Shown here: one piece after another, positions 28,490-40,124 of the stretch
Position numbering within the stretch: position 1 is the first letter of the stretch
How the letters are laid out: each line of letters starts with the position of its first letter
DNA from: Delphinus delphis
Taxonomy: Eukaryota > Chordata > Mammalia > Artiodactyla > Delphinidae
Assembly (NCBI RefSeq): GCF_949987515.2
Contig: NC_082687.1
Location: forward strand, 21,870,148-21,934,147
Reading direction: 5' to 3'
DNA: 64,000 nucleotides
The notes under the pieces: generated by a model
The model's input: only the letters and a program-made list of their open reading frames with translations
Databases searched by the model: none
What the model was told of the DNA's origin: nothing
Position numbers and translations under genes: made by a program

Positions 28490-28750
28490 TGGTCTTAACT
28501 CAAGCTACTTCCTCAGGAAGCTCCTCCCTCTTCTTCCAGGAGAGAAGACCCCCCTGGAGGCCAGATCCTCACAGCTCCTTGTACCTTCACTTCATGGTAC
28601 TGTCACAACATTTGCAAGTTGATGTTTATTTTGATGATCAACTCCCGTTCTACTTCGCTCAAGTGAGCTCCCCGAGTGCACAATTGGGTTTATTTTTGCT
28701 TCCCCTTGTGTCCCCAGCACCTAGAATAAAGCTGCCTTCAATCAGTGACC
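28490..28750 (+). mobile_element. L2 LINE 3' fragment
   Basis: AAGTGAGCTCCCCGAGTGCAC, then TTGTGTCCCCAGCACCTAGAATAAAGC, is the classic L2 3' end. The upstream CTCAGGAAGCTCCTCCCTC also fits. Confidence 0.75.
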
Positions 28751-29030
28751 CGTGATCATTCCACACGTATCTCGGATCACTTATTTTGTTCCAGGCCTAG
28801 CTCTGGGTTTTGAAACAATGGTAGTGAGAAAATACATACACTTTCCTGCTCTCTGCAGCTTACTATCTAATGGAAACTCCATAAAGGGTTGATAAGTGAA
28901 TAAAATCTTAAATCCAGAGATTTTTTAAAAGCATGAAATACAACCTGAGAAATTCAGCCAGTTAATGGGAAAATTTATGGAAAACTATAAGTAATACATG
29001 TGATAAGGTAAGCAGAGCTTACCTATACCT

Positions 29031-29242
29031 TTTTTTTTTTTTTTTTTTTTGCAGTACGCGGGCCTCTCACTGTCGCAGCCTCTCCTGTTGCAGAGCACAG
29101 GCTCCGGACGCGCAGGCTCAGCGGCCATGGCTCACGGGCCCAGCCGCTCCGCGGCATGTGGGATCTTCCCGTACCGGGGCACGAACCCGTGCCTCCTGCA
29201 TCGGCAGGCGGACTCTCAACCACTGCGCCACCAGGGAAGCCC
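29031..29242 (-). mobile_element. CHR-type SINE with target-site duplication
   Basis: Reverse orientation, long T run at 29031-29050 and a 10-bp duplication ACCTATACCT at 29021-29030 and 29243-29252. Confidence 0.95.
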
Positions 29243-30372
29243 ACCTATACCTCTTTTGAGGAGGAAAAGGATTGTGTTTTGGTAGGGATTAATGAAAGAT
29301 ATGAAAATCTTCCCTGTCAGGGGAAAAAGAGATGATCTAGATACCTGGAAATTATGGAAAAACCAGCTTCTGAGATATAGATGATAACTATGGGATCAGG
29401 GAAAAGCACTGTAAAGTTTAAAAAAATGCTATGACCATTTGCATGTAGCCAAATTTTGTCAATATAGGCATGTCTCTATTTCTTCTTGAGTGACATGAAA
29501 ATCAGAAATACTGACTTTTGAATAAAGATGACTGTCCCACTTTCAACTATTTTCACACTAGTATTATTGGATTTCCAAAATGCAAACTAATGACAGAAGC
29601 CCATAAACATTCTTAATAAAATGGCCCAAATAAGGAAGTTGTTGCTCTTGTAGTTGGTCTGTTCTGTCTTTGGGATTTTAACTGCACCGCCTATAAATGA
29701 GAGGGAAAGCTACAGACCTTGCTCAAACCAAGTCTTGTATGTAGTTGAGCAGAGACTCTAGGGACTGGAGCAGAAGATCATCACAAAACAGACTCTCTCC
29801 TAGAAATGCAGAGTGATGTGATGCTAATGGAAGACTTAGGGACCACCTCAGGTAGATGGAGGGACCACCTTGGGCAGATAGGGACCTCCTCAGGTTTGTA
29901 CAGACCTGTTGTTTCAGGCAGGGATTCCTATCCCTTCTCCAGGATGCTCCTATAGATGTTCTCTAACCCAACCAGATCCAAATCATATTATACTTTTCAC
30001 TGAAAATTGTCAGGAGTTGAGCCATCTTGGTAATTAGATTTACTCATCAATTTGATTGAAACAGGTATAAGAAAATATTTACCAAGGTTACTGGTTCCTT
30101 GACAACGATGAAGGTAAACAGCTTTATGGAAAATAAACACACAGCTATTTATTAGAAGAATAAAGTCTGACATAAACACCAACAAGGATAGTAAACAATG
30201 ACAGACTCCAACCCAAGATGTATAATTTAGTTATCTCCTAAATACTTAAGAAACTGAGAAAAATAAGACATTTCCCTCTAGTTCCCCTCTGTGTTATAAA
30301 CAGAAATGCAGTCAAGGTGAGAAAAAACTAGGACTAAGGATGCCAAAACACAGCATCCAAATCGAGTTTATG

Positions 30373-30583
30373 GGGCTTCCCTGGTGGCACAGTGGTTGAG
30401 AGTCCGCCTGCCGATGCAGGGGACACGGATTCGTGCCCCGGGCTGGGAAGATCCCACATGCCATGGAGCGGCTGGGCCCGGGAGTCATGGCCGCTGAGCC
30501 TGCGCGTCCGGAGCCTGTGCTCCGCAACGGGAGAGGCCACAACAGTGAGAGGCCCGCGTACAGCAAAAAAAAAAAAAAAAAAA
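30373..30583 (+). mobile_element. CHR-type SINE with target-site duplication
   Basis: Plus orientation, A tail of about 20. The duplication ATCGAGTTTATG is perfect at 30361-30372 and 30584-30595. It sits about 1.1 kb from the oppositely oriented SINE at 29031-29242. Confidence 0.96.
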
Positions 30584-31069
30584 ATCGAGTTTATGTTCTT
30601 CTTATCTCATTTGGTTGAATAATTCTGTATCATCTTTGCCTCTTTTTTTCCTGACAGCTATATTTTCTAATCATGATTACTGTCATCATCAACACGACCA
30701 AGTGGAAAAATAAGTGTCCTTATGGTCTAGGTGAAGAGAGGCCATTCTAGACATAAACAGAGTTGGTCCCAGTCATCTGGATGCTTATGTGGCCACAGGT
30801 GACTCAGCCACTTCCCGCACTTGCTCTAATACATAATAATGATTCTCCTGGGCCTGCTTGATGGGACAGAAACCATTGCACAGCAAGTCCAATCAATTTC
30901 TATGATGCAAATCACCCCTCCATCCACTTAGAAATATGGATAAAAGAATTAGACTCCTTTGGCGGCCATGGTGACTCCACAGCGTAAGGACTTAAAGCTG
31001 TCTGTGCACACAGGGCATGAGGTAAAACCATCAGGATTACTCTGGAGGGGGGAGGAGGTGTTGTAGCGG

Positions 31070-31185
31070 AGAAGGCAATGGCTTGGGAGTAAGAAAATCC
31101 AGCTTTTAGTCCTCTTTCTGGCACTCACTGACTGTGTGACTTTGGCCAAGTCACTTAAATATTCTGGACCTTAGTTTCTTTTATT
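31070..31185 (+). mobile_element. MIR SINE fragment
   Basis: CTTGGGAGTAAGAAAATCCAGC, then ACTGTGTGACTTTGGCCAAGTCACTTAA, is typical MIR core and 3' sequence. Confidence 0.75.
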
Positions 31186-31438
31186 AGTAACCTTAGGTAT
31201 GTAAAGTCACGTCATTTCCAGCTTTACCAGCTCATCATTGTCATCCGCTCAGAACAGAACTGGGAGGCAAAGATCCTTTGAGACCTGAATTATCGAAACA
31301 CAGTAAATCAACGGCTAATGACCTCACTGAATACTTGCTCTCTATCCCCTGAGGACAGCGCAGCATCCATCAGGGACCACTTTGGTTCTCGCTCTTTAGT
31401 AGACAGAAGCATCTCCACTTACAGACCCTTCCTGGATG

Positions 31439-31536
31439 CAGCATGCGGGACCTCTGTTCCCCGACCAGGGATCAAACCCGTATCCCCTGCACTGGGAGCA
31501 CACAGTCTTAACCACTGGACCAGCAGGGAAGTCCCC
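31439..31536 (-). mobile_element. Older tRNA-derived SINE fragment (CHR/tA-like head only)
   Basis: Reverse orientation; its complement reads GGGGACTTCCCTGCTGGTCCAGTGG at the head. Only about 100 bp remain, with an altered loop (GGGATCAAACCC) relative to the young copies. It may be a different, older subfamily. Confidence 0.75.
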
Positions 31537-33132
31537 ATTCCCACTTTATATGTGAGGAAATCTAGGCACAGAAAGGTGAAGACCCACATAAGATCATACC
31601 ACTAGAAACTGCCAGAGTAAAGATGTGGATCCAGACCTGACTCCAAAGCTGTGTGTTTAACTATTGCCTTGCACTGGCACTATCTTGGTATCGTTGCTTT
31701 AGGAAACATGGCGCTCCGGCCAAATCTCCTTCTCCACTTTAAATTGTGGCCCATATTCTCCATGTCATCATCTACCTCGCTGTGAGGTTACTAACATATA
31801 GAACATCTAGCAAATCTTACTCTGTGAGAAACTGCATTGAAATGATCTGAAAAGGCTAATGATTGTGTAGGATGACGGTGACTTTCCTCTAAGTGTGATC
31901 TCCACCAAGCCAAGCAGAGACTGAGGTACGCTTCTGGCTAATTCAAGTTCAGTCTCTATCACACACCTGAAAGGTTAGATACTTCACCAATGTAACATGA
32001 ATGCCTTTGATATTCCATTTCAGACCGTGAGCCTACATCTAACCTGAGAGTTACTCTTTCTGAAGGGCCAATAGTGCTTCAATAAAAATAAATGACTTCA
32101 GTTCACCTCATGGTTAGTACAGCTATAGCTTATGCAGCTGTAACTTTCCGCTGAATGCAACGAAGCACTGCCCATCAAAAGAAAAATATTTTTCTAAGGG
32201 AAATTATATAGTCTTATTCCACTCATAAAAGGGCTAAAGTATGGTGTCTATTTTGATCAAGAAACAGTGCTAACTTTCAGCATGATCCAAATTCACTGCG
32301 TAACCTGAAGGTAACATCCTGTAATCAAGGAAGGGAGCAGAGTAAACACTTAAACCCCATTCACCTCTAATTTGCTTTTCACATACATCACAGAGTATGC
32401 ATAGGTCAGGACAGAAACGCAATCTCTATCTACCGGCACAAAGTGAACTAGCAATTGAAATAGTTACTCAACCAAGTCAAGCCTAAAATTTCATCCTTAC
32501 CTCAATTTCCCAATGATTGCTTGGGTTATCTATAGACGCAAAAAGATAGGGGTACCATTTCTATTGATCATTGTTGGATCAGCTGGAAAGTGTCTTTGCA
32601 ATAACTGATTTATATCTGTGTGGTTTCTTCAAACGTAACCCTTAGGAACCAGTGGAACTGAACATATTTGTTCTATATCTAGTTTCACTGCCTTGTGTCT
32701 AACTGGTAATAACTGTCCGCTTAAATTCCAGAATATTCAGTAAAAGTGGCACAGTTGGAATTGTATGGAATCGTTATGGAATCTATATGATAGTAATAAT
32801 GACACCCTTCACTGAGAGCTTTGCAAGTGATTGATCATGTTCAGGGACTTTAAAATAGAAGATACATTAAGCCATTTAATCCTCACTATAACTATAAAAA
32901 GAAGGTATATTCCCATTTAGTTTAGAAAACTACAGCACAAAGTATCTTGTCCACTTGTGGTAAGTGGTGGAAACCGACTACTAGGTAGCCGCCAAAAATC
33001 ATGTTTCAAAGATCATTTAATGATGGGGGAAATGCTCACCATTTAATAAAAAAAGAGAACACAAACTTACATGTCTTACATGTGTGTCTGTATCTCATGC
33101 ATACATAGACACATATACGATGACACTTTACT

Positions 33133-33172
33133 GAATATATATACATATATATACATATATGTATATATATGA
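33133..33172 (+). repeat. (AT)n/(ATAC)n low-complexity tract
   Basis: ATATATATACATATATATAC-like units, palindromic in places. Confidence 0.8.
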
Positions 33173-33501
33173 GGTTAAAAGTCTGAAAGGTAATGTACTC
33201 AATTGTTAACAATTCAGTAAGGTGATGAGTGATTTTGTCTTCTCTTTTAGTATTTTTCTATGATTGCCAAAATTTATTAGAATAAACATGCATCATTTTG
33301 AGAGTCAGAAAAAAGCAATAAAAATGGTTAAAAAAATTGTTCCAGAAGCTATAGAAAATTTAAATTTAAAAAATTTCCATAAACTAAATAAAAAGTCCAA
33401 GAGCTGTCCTCCTAAAACAACTTAGAATTTATTGGCTTACAAAAAGTTCTATAATACTTCAAGGATCAGCGAATTCCAGGGCTGTTTAAAATGCTCCAGA
33501 A

Positions 33502-33690
33502 CTGGGCTGTCCGATGGGGCTTTCTATGATGATGAAAGTGTCCTATCTATGCTGTATCTATTCTAGTAGCCACTAGAAATGTAGCTAGTATGACTGAGGA
33601 GCAGAATTTTACATTTTATTTTATTACAATTAATTTAAATTTAAATAGTCACGCATGGCTAGTGACTACCATGTTGGACACTGCAACTCT
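33502..33690 (+). mobile_element. Small hAT-type (MER-like) DNA transposon
   Basis: Ends GGGCTGTCCGATGGGG and, at the right, ATGTTGGACACTGCA form an imperfect inverted repeat. The inner phrases TAGTAGCCACTAGAAATG and CATGGCTAGTGACTACC match common non-autonomous hAT elements. Family name uncertain. Confidence 0.7.
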
Positions 33691-33699
33691 GGACTATAG

Positions 33700-34330
33700 G
33701 AAATGGAGGAAAATTTGCAAATTCTTCTTATAAAACCAGTATAGCCCTTACCTAAACATGATAAAAATGTAAACATGGACAAATTTCACATGTGAATATC
33801 AAGGTAAAAAATAAATAATGTACCACATAAGATATGATCAAAACAGTCTAGCACACATCAGAGGATTAGCATGTACTGGAAATTCAGGATGGTTCAATAT
33901 TAGGAAATCCATTAACTTAAACCACTCCTATTAATAGATCAAAAGAGAAAACCCAGACTACAGCTCTTGCAAAGGCATTTGTTAAAATTAAAAGTACATT
34001 CTTGATTAAAACTCTGAATAAAACAGGACTATGTTGACATTTATACAACATGCTAAATATATGTCTGAACCTAGAAGACTGCATGGGGAAATAATAAAAT
34101 TGAGAGATGATAAAAACGATCCATTAAACTCAGAATGTTCCCATTAAATACTGAATGAAGAGTAATATGTTCACTATTACTACTATTACTTTAGTTGGTT
34201 CTGGAGGCACAAGTCAGTGAAGTTAGATAATAGAGAAAGAAAGGAGTTTTAAAATTTGTAAGAAGTAAATTATCATTGATTGCATATTATTAGTATAATC
34301 CTGATAAACTGATACAAACAATCACAAGTA
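33700..34330 (+). mobile_element. Ancient L1 ORF2-like remnant
   Basis: Phrases such as CAGGATGGTTCAATATTAGG, then GCAAAGGCATTTGTTAAAATT, derive from old L1 ORF2. Many stops are present. Confidence 0.65.
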
Positions 34331-34335
34331 CCACA

Positions 34336-34480
34336 GTGTAGTGGTTAAGAGCATACACTCTGAAGCCTTGCTGTTGGTTCAGCTGCTGTCTCTATTAGTA
34401 ACAGGCTGTGTGACCTTGGGCAACTTATTTAACCTCTGTTTCCTTCTCTGTAAAATGAAGAAAACTTAAGTAGGTTAAGT
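34336..34480 (+). mobile_element. MIR SINE
   Basis: GTAGTGGTTAAGAGCATACAC, then GGCTGTGTGACCTTGGGCAAC and TCTCTGTAAAATGAAGAAAAC, is a clear near-complete MIR. It separates two old L1-like blocks. Confidence 0.88.
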
Positions 34481-34619
34481 ATGTAAATATATAGAGAGCT
34501 CTTACAACATGCCTGCATTTAATATATGCTATATAAGATCACTATTATTAAGGTAATAATAATAATTTAAAATGATAATAAATTATAAAATACATAAATT
34601 ACTAAATTATAATAATGTA

Positions 34620-35560
34620 CAAAATAAACATAAAAAATCAAAAGACTTCCCATATGAAAAAGGGGATTTCATTTATAATTGCAACACAATGACCTAGGAA
34701 TAAACATAAGAAGAATGTGCAAGATTAAATGAGGATAGTTTGAATGCTATTAGGGAATAAAAAGAATAACTGAATAAAGCGAAAACATATACTACACTTT
34801 GATAGGAAGATTCAACATCAGTAGGTTATAAACTCCTTCTAAATTATTCTATAAATTAAAAACCTAGCTGAAAGTGATTCTAAAATCATGTAAAGATAAA
34901 CACGAAAAAAGTGAAAGAGCAATGAAAGAAGATTAGCACGAACAGATATGAGACATTATGGTGCTAAAACATTCAAAACAGTATGATATTGGAATGTGAA
35001 TAGACAGATTAAAGCTACATTTTATAGAGCATAGAAATAGAACCGAATACATATGGGGCTTTAATATATGCTAGATGGGGAGGGTTCTGCATACGAGAAG
35101 GAAAAGATTAATTATTCAATAAATACCAGTTACAAAAACTGGTAGGCAATCTGAAACAGAACTAACATTGGCTCTGTACTTGATTCCTTACACTGAAATA
35201 AGTTCTCTGTAGATTAAAGTTTAATTATAAAAGTGAAATTAAAAAAGCAGTGGATGAAACCATGAGATACTGTTTTTCTATAGTCTTGGGCTATAGAAGA
35301 TCTTATTATATAAAACTCAGGAGCTATAAAAATTGATAAATTCAGTTATGTAATACCCCCAAATTTCTGCATGGTAAAAAGCTCCAAAGATAAATCAAAG
35401 ACAATAACAACTTGGGAGAAAAAAATGGAATCTGTAGGATTCCCCAAAAAAGGGTTAACTGCTCTGACCAGTAAAGAGCTTATACACATCAGTACCATGT
35501 GACCAACAGCTCAATTGAAAAGTGATCTAATAATGTAAGCAGATACTTCATAGAAGAAAA
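34620..35560 (+). mobile_element. Ancient L1 ORF2-like remnant
   Basis: Continues the old L1-like sequence after the MIR (e.g. GACCTAGGAATAAACATAAG and ATGTAAAGATAAACACG). It is highly decayed, with no open frame. Confidence 0.55.
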
Positions 35561-35948
35561 AAAAAAATCACCTTTTTCTATTTTATGTTATTTGTGATAA
35601 GAAAAATGTGACACCATTTTTAACTTATTAAATTGCATACAACAAAAAAGCTGTAATATTCATTTGGTGAGGATATGCGTAAATAGTGGTTGTCATTAGT
35701 ATATTGTTGTATATGTTAGTATAAGCAGTATTAAATTAATACTCTACTGCACGAATGTCATTTATATTAGTATAAACAGTATTACTATATTGTTGGTTAA
35801 TGTATAAATTGGTTCAACCTTTCTGGCAGACAATTTGGCAGTATCTATTATAGTTTAAAGTACACATACTATTGCCCTAGCTATAAAACTTCCAGAATTT
35901 ACCATACAGATATACTCACAAATGTGTTGTGTCATGTGTACATGTTTG

Positions 35949-35964
35949 TGTGTGTGTGTGTGTT
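35949..35964 (+). repeat. Short (GT)n tract
   Basis: Eight GT units followed by TTTTGTTTTG. Confidence 0.9.
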
Positions 35965-36036
35965 TTGTTTTGTTTTTTGGTAAGAGAAAAAAGCTGGTTA
36001 AATAAATGCGGCATATGCAGAAAATAAAGCATTATA

Positions 36037-36513
36037 TAGCATACCTCGTTTTATTGCCCTTCACAGATACTGTGTATTTTACAAATTGAAGGTTTGTGGC
36101 AACCCTGCATTGAGCAAATCTATCGGCACCATTTTTTCTGGTAGCATTTGCTCTTTGTGTCTCTGTGTCACATTTTGGTAATTCTCACAATACTTCAAAC
36201 TTTTTCATTATTACTATATTTGTCATGGTGATCTGTGACCAGTGATCTCTGATGTTACTACTGCAACAAGATTACGATGAGTTGAAGGTTCAGATGATGG
36301 TTAACATTTTTTAGCAATATTTTAAAATTAAGGTACATACATTGCTTTTTAAGACATAATGTTATTGCACACTTAATAGACTATAGTATAGGGTAAACAT
36401 AACTTTTATGTGCACTGGGAAACCAAAAGATTCCTGTTGACTCGCTTTATTGAGATGTTTGCTTTATTGCAGTGGTCTGGAATGAAACCTGCCATATCTC
36501 CAAGGTCTGCCTG
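36037..36513 (-). mobile_element. Tigger-type (Tc1/mariner) non-autonomous DNA transposon
   Basis: A 477-bp element. Its right end reads GGCAGACCTTGGAGATATGG on the complement, and its left end reads TAGCATACCTCGTTTTATTG; these are the pogo/Tigger terminal repeats. TA dinucleotides flank it at 36035-36036 and 36514-36515, as expected for this superfamily. No transposase frame is present. Confidence 0.88.
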
Positions 36514-36557
36514 TACAGTTATCAGAAATGAGAAGGCAGCTTGGATTGAGTGTTGAT

Positions 36558-36614
36558 AAGAATTAATCTCCAAGATGAAAAAAAAAAAAAAAAAGAATTA
36601 ATCTCCAAGATGAA
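36558..36614 (+). mobile_element. Poly(A)-only insertion with 22-bp target-site duplication
   Basis: The 22-mer made of AAGAATTAATCTCC then AAGATGAA occurs at 36558-36579 and again at 36593-36614. Only A residues (17 As counting shared flanks) lie between. This is the footprint expected of L1-driven insertion in which only the tail was copied. Confidence 0.85.
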
Positions 36615-36668
36615 GTGAGAAATACAGGTACAGAGTTAAGTGTGCTATCATTTGTTTAAAAACACACA

Positions 36669-36690
36669 TATACACACACACACACACACG
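36669..36690 (+). repeat. Short (CA)n tract
   Basis: ACACACACACACACACAC at about 36672-36689. Confidence 0.9.
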
Positions 36691-37263
36691 TTTGTAAGCA
36701 TATAAAATATCCCTGGAAGGGAAGATATTCCAAGGAGAAGAACTGCTTAATTGAGGGACAAACATGGGAAAGCAATTACTTTTCACCGTATACCATTTTG
36801 TACCTTTTTCATTTTATACTATGTGTAGGCACTGTCTGTTCCAAAATTAGTTGTTTTTTAAAATACCTTTTATTTTTTGTCTCCTTCTGTTCACAAGGAG
36901 GACATCCCGGCTCTTTCTACATTATGTTGATACAATTAGCATAATCTCAGCTCCCTTCCTCTTTCTCCCTTTATTTTGTTCTTAAATAAGTAAATAATTG
37001 TCCCCCAAATGAGCAATAGGAACGTGGGACAAAGCACTTCCATGTTACAGAACAATGTTAGCAAAACATCAAAATATGTGTACCTGGAAAAGATCTGAAA
37101 AACTATACAGTAAATGTTGACAGTGTTTATCCTGAGTGGGGGCATCATAGGTAATTTTGGTTTTGGTCTTGGTATTTTCTGTGATTTCCAAAGTTTACAC
37201 AATAATGTCTTATTCTGGTAATCATTTTTAAGTTTTTTCTTTTTTTAACTTTCTGCTACTCAC

Positions 37264-37514
37264 CTGGTTCCTGTCCCTGGCATTTGCATATCGAAACCTC
37301 TGGATATAATAGAAGACCAGCCAGGCGAGGGAAATGATCATCAAGACGATGAAGGAGATGGAGACAAACACAACCGAGGTGCGGCTCACGTATTTCTGCA
37401 AGTTCCGGGTTCCGATGGTGATGTACATCGTCACGGTGATGTTTCTCTCCAGCAGGCTTACTATCTCCTTCCCTTTGGGCTCAGGAATCATTATTGCCAC
37501 GATGTCTTCTACAC
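37264..37514 (-). CDS. RNF150: RNF150 internal exon (probably exon 2): end of PA domain and transmembrane helix
   Basis: This 251-bp coding exon is read on the minus strand. It is bounded by an AG acceptor just above 37514 and a GTGAGT donor just below 37264. It enters in phase 1 (the first two bases complete a Gly-type codon) and leaves in phase 0, giving 83 full codons that begin [14 protein letters not shown]. The first part is the end of the luminal protease-associated domain, with an N-glycosylation sequon (N-I-T) at about exon residue 24. Next comes a hydrophobic helix at about residues 46-70 ([15 protein letters not shown], positions about 37303-37377). A basic aromatic stretch, [13 protein letters not shown], follows on the cytosolic side. 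This layout and wording match the Goliath-family E3 ubiquitin ligase RNF150 as I remember it. The paralogue RNF130 differs in the helix and linker. The protein is expected to be a single-pass membrane ligase of endomembranes. The frame is open, with no sign of decay. Confidence 0.95.
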
Positions 37515-38064
37515 CTGTTGTGAGAGGGACAACAGGGTAAGGGGATGAGAGAAAGAGAAAATCACAGTGAAATGTCTGGACAAGGAACGGGCACCAAATA
37601 ATGACACTTCTTTCAATGATTCTATGCCAGATCGAACAGCCAAGTCTAATTCTCAGATCTAACAGCCCGAAATGGAGTTGAATTTTCTCTTTCTTCAGCT
37701 ACCTTGGGGTGCTGCTATCTTGTATGAGAAAAGAACCTAAAACAAACTCGTAATTTTGGTACCAGCGAGGTCATGATGGTGCTACCTTCTAGCCCCCTAT
37801 GGTGGTGTTGACCCTGGTCTAGTAAAGGGTAGACCCTTCCCAACCGGCCTAGGTTACAGTTCTACGTTGCATTTCACAGATCCCCCCGAGGAGGGGAAAA
37901 AGCACTTGGTACCCCATGGCAAAGGATAAAATGCCCAGTTTTATGTCATCTGTCTCTGAGTTCTCTCTTTCCCATGGACACTAGGGGTACTCAATTACAG
38001 ATTTCTACTAATCACTCCCAAGGCAGTTTTCTCCTACAGTGAGTACCGAAAGCAACCCCAAAGT

Positions 38065-38342
38065 GTATTAAAACATAGTTGATTTACAACATTATATTAG
38101 TTTCAGGCATACAGCATCGTGATTCCGCATTTTTATAGATTATTCTCTATTATGAGTTATTACAAGATAATGACTATAATTCCCTGTGCTATACTATATG
38201 TCCTTGTTGCTTATCTATTGTGTACATAGTAAGTAGTTTGTATCTGTTAATCTCATACCCCTAATTTGCCTCTGCCGCCTTCTGTCTCCCCTTTGGTAAC
38301 CACAAGTTTGTTTCCTATATCTGTGAGTCTGTTTCTGCCAAA
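38065..38342 (-). mobile_element. L1 3' end fragment
   Basis: Reverse orientation: AGTTGATTTACAACATTATA, CTGTGCTATACTATATGTCC and GGTAACCACAAGTTTG. It is more diverged than the copy at 22832-23521. Confidence 0.8.
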
Positions 38343-40124
38343 GGAGTCTTCTTAACAAGCTCTAATACGACCTGCCAACATAAAATAATGGTCTCAGAAC
38401 TATCTTCTGCTTATTTTACCTAACTCAGTATAAACAGTTTGTGTATTCTCACGCCAAGCAAAGGGAGGATAGAGGCTGTATGGATCGTTCCAGGATGGTT
38501 TTACCTCCGCTCTCTAATACTCTCACCGCAAAGTGTCTTACTGGACACTTTGAAGCAGAAGTGGTACCTTTCTTCAGTCTGAGTTATCTGGGTCATTGTC
38601 CCTGTTCTTCATGACACTCTGAGGCACAGTCTCTTGGTGGGAAGTTCAGGGGCCTCTGTAAGGGGTCTTTAGTAAGGATTTGATATTAGCTCCAAATGAG
38701 CTGACTCGACATGCCACTGTGGCTGACGCACAGATTAGAACATCAGTTTCACTAGGATAGTTCTCAGGGATCACCCCAATTCAAACCCATGCCTGCAACG
38801 TTCTTTATGGGCCCCACTTTGACATGGAAATATCCTATTACTTGGGGTTACTACAAATTAAAGTACAAATTTACAATTAGGGTATAGATTCTGGACAAAA
38901 GTAAACACCACTTCAGCTGCTTAAAGCTGCCCTTATTGACGTGCTGAGGTCAGTCAGCGAGACGGAACGACCAGATTATATCTGTTCAGGGTGTCGCAAG
39001 TCTCTTAGAAGTTATTTAGGGCTTTCACTTGACCTTGATTCTATGCAGTTTTTCCATCCTAAATTCTTTGATGGTATTTCACTTAGGCTGAATGAATACT
39101 TTTAAAAGCTAACTAGATACAATGGTGTCTGTGTATGAGGCAACAATTATATGATTTTTTAAATTCCTAAAACCTTTGCACTGGCTCAACTGTAAAATCA
39201 CAAAACTACACGGTGTTTAGATTTGGCTGTTATTTCTGGGAATTACTGAAACTGATGGCTTAGATTTCAACTTTGCAGAATTTACCGACAATTCTGATGC
39301 TTGTTCTCTCATCATGTTTACTTCAGCTAATGGTTGCATGTGGTCTGAGGTTTCGTGAGGAATTAAAGCTGCTGGAAGGTTTTGTCTCTACAGAAATACG
39401 ATCCTCTTTGCATACTGGACTAATCTGGTCTGATGAAGCTCATCTCAGTGCTGTAGGCACTTTGTAGATATTTAATCAGTGACAGAATCCTAAGTTTTCA
39501 TTTTATTTTTTTATTTATATTTTTTATGCGTGTCTATTCATATAAGACTCTGTAGGCTCAGACTTGGACAAGTTTTATACTTTTTAGTAGTCAACTTATC
39601 AATGTATTCCTCTATGGCATCGTTTTGATACTCTGCTTAGGAAGCTCTTCTCCACCAAAGATGATAGAAATACTCATCTAAAATTGCTTATCGAAACCTT
39701 AAATGTGGTTTTATTTTTCCATTTAAATCTTGAACAATCTGAATGTGATTCAATAACAACACATTTATTGAGCTCCTATAATGTGCTGGGCAGAAAGGAG
39801 ACAGACAGGATGCAATTTATTTTTCCTCTAAATTCTCACACATATATTGTTGTCTACTTTTGGATTTATTTATTTTTTTATTGTAAGATGAGTCTATCTT
39901 TCGCTGACCAATACCAGGCTCTTTGGGTTGTGGAGCTGTTAACATATTTACTATTTGGTAGCCTAACCCTTTCTTCACCAATTTCCACCCCTCCTGGCAA
40001 AACAATGCTCCTATTACCTCCTTAATTATATTAAGAGACCATAGAGAGTAACAGTGAAGAATTGGGCTCTGGAACTGGACAGCTTTTTCAAACTTCAGCG
40101 CAGCATGTTTAAAACAGGCAACCA

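Larger units (their letters stand above)
26675..37263 (-). other. RNF150: RNF150 intron between transmembrane and linker exons
   Basis: This complete intron of 10,589 bp has a GTGAGT donor at 37263-37258 and a TTTTTCAG acceptor. It contains three CHR-type SINEs, decayed L1-like DNA, a tetranucleotide repeat, a Tigger-type element, a small hAT-type element and a poly(A)-only insertion, listed separately. I assigned nothing between about 31700 and 32900 except AT-rich intronic sequence. Confidence 0.92.
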
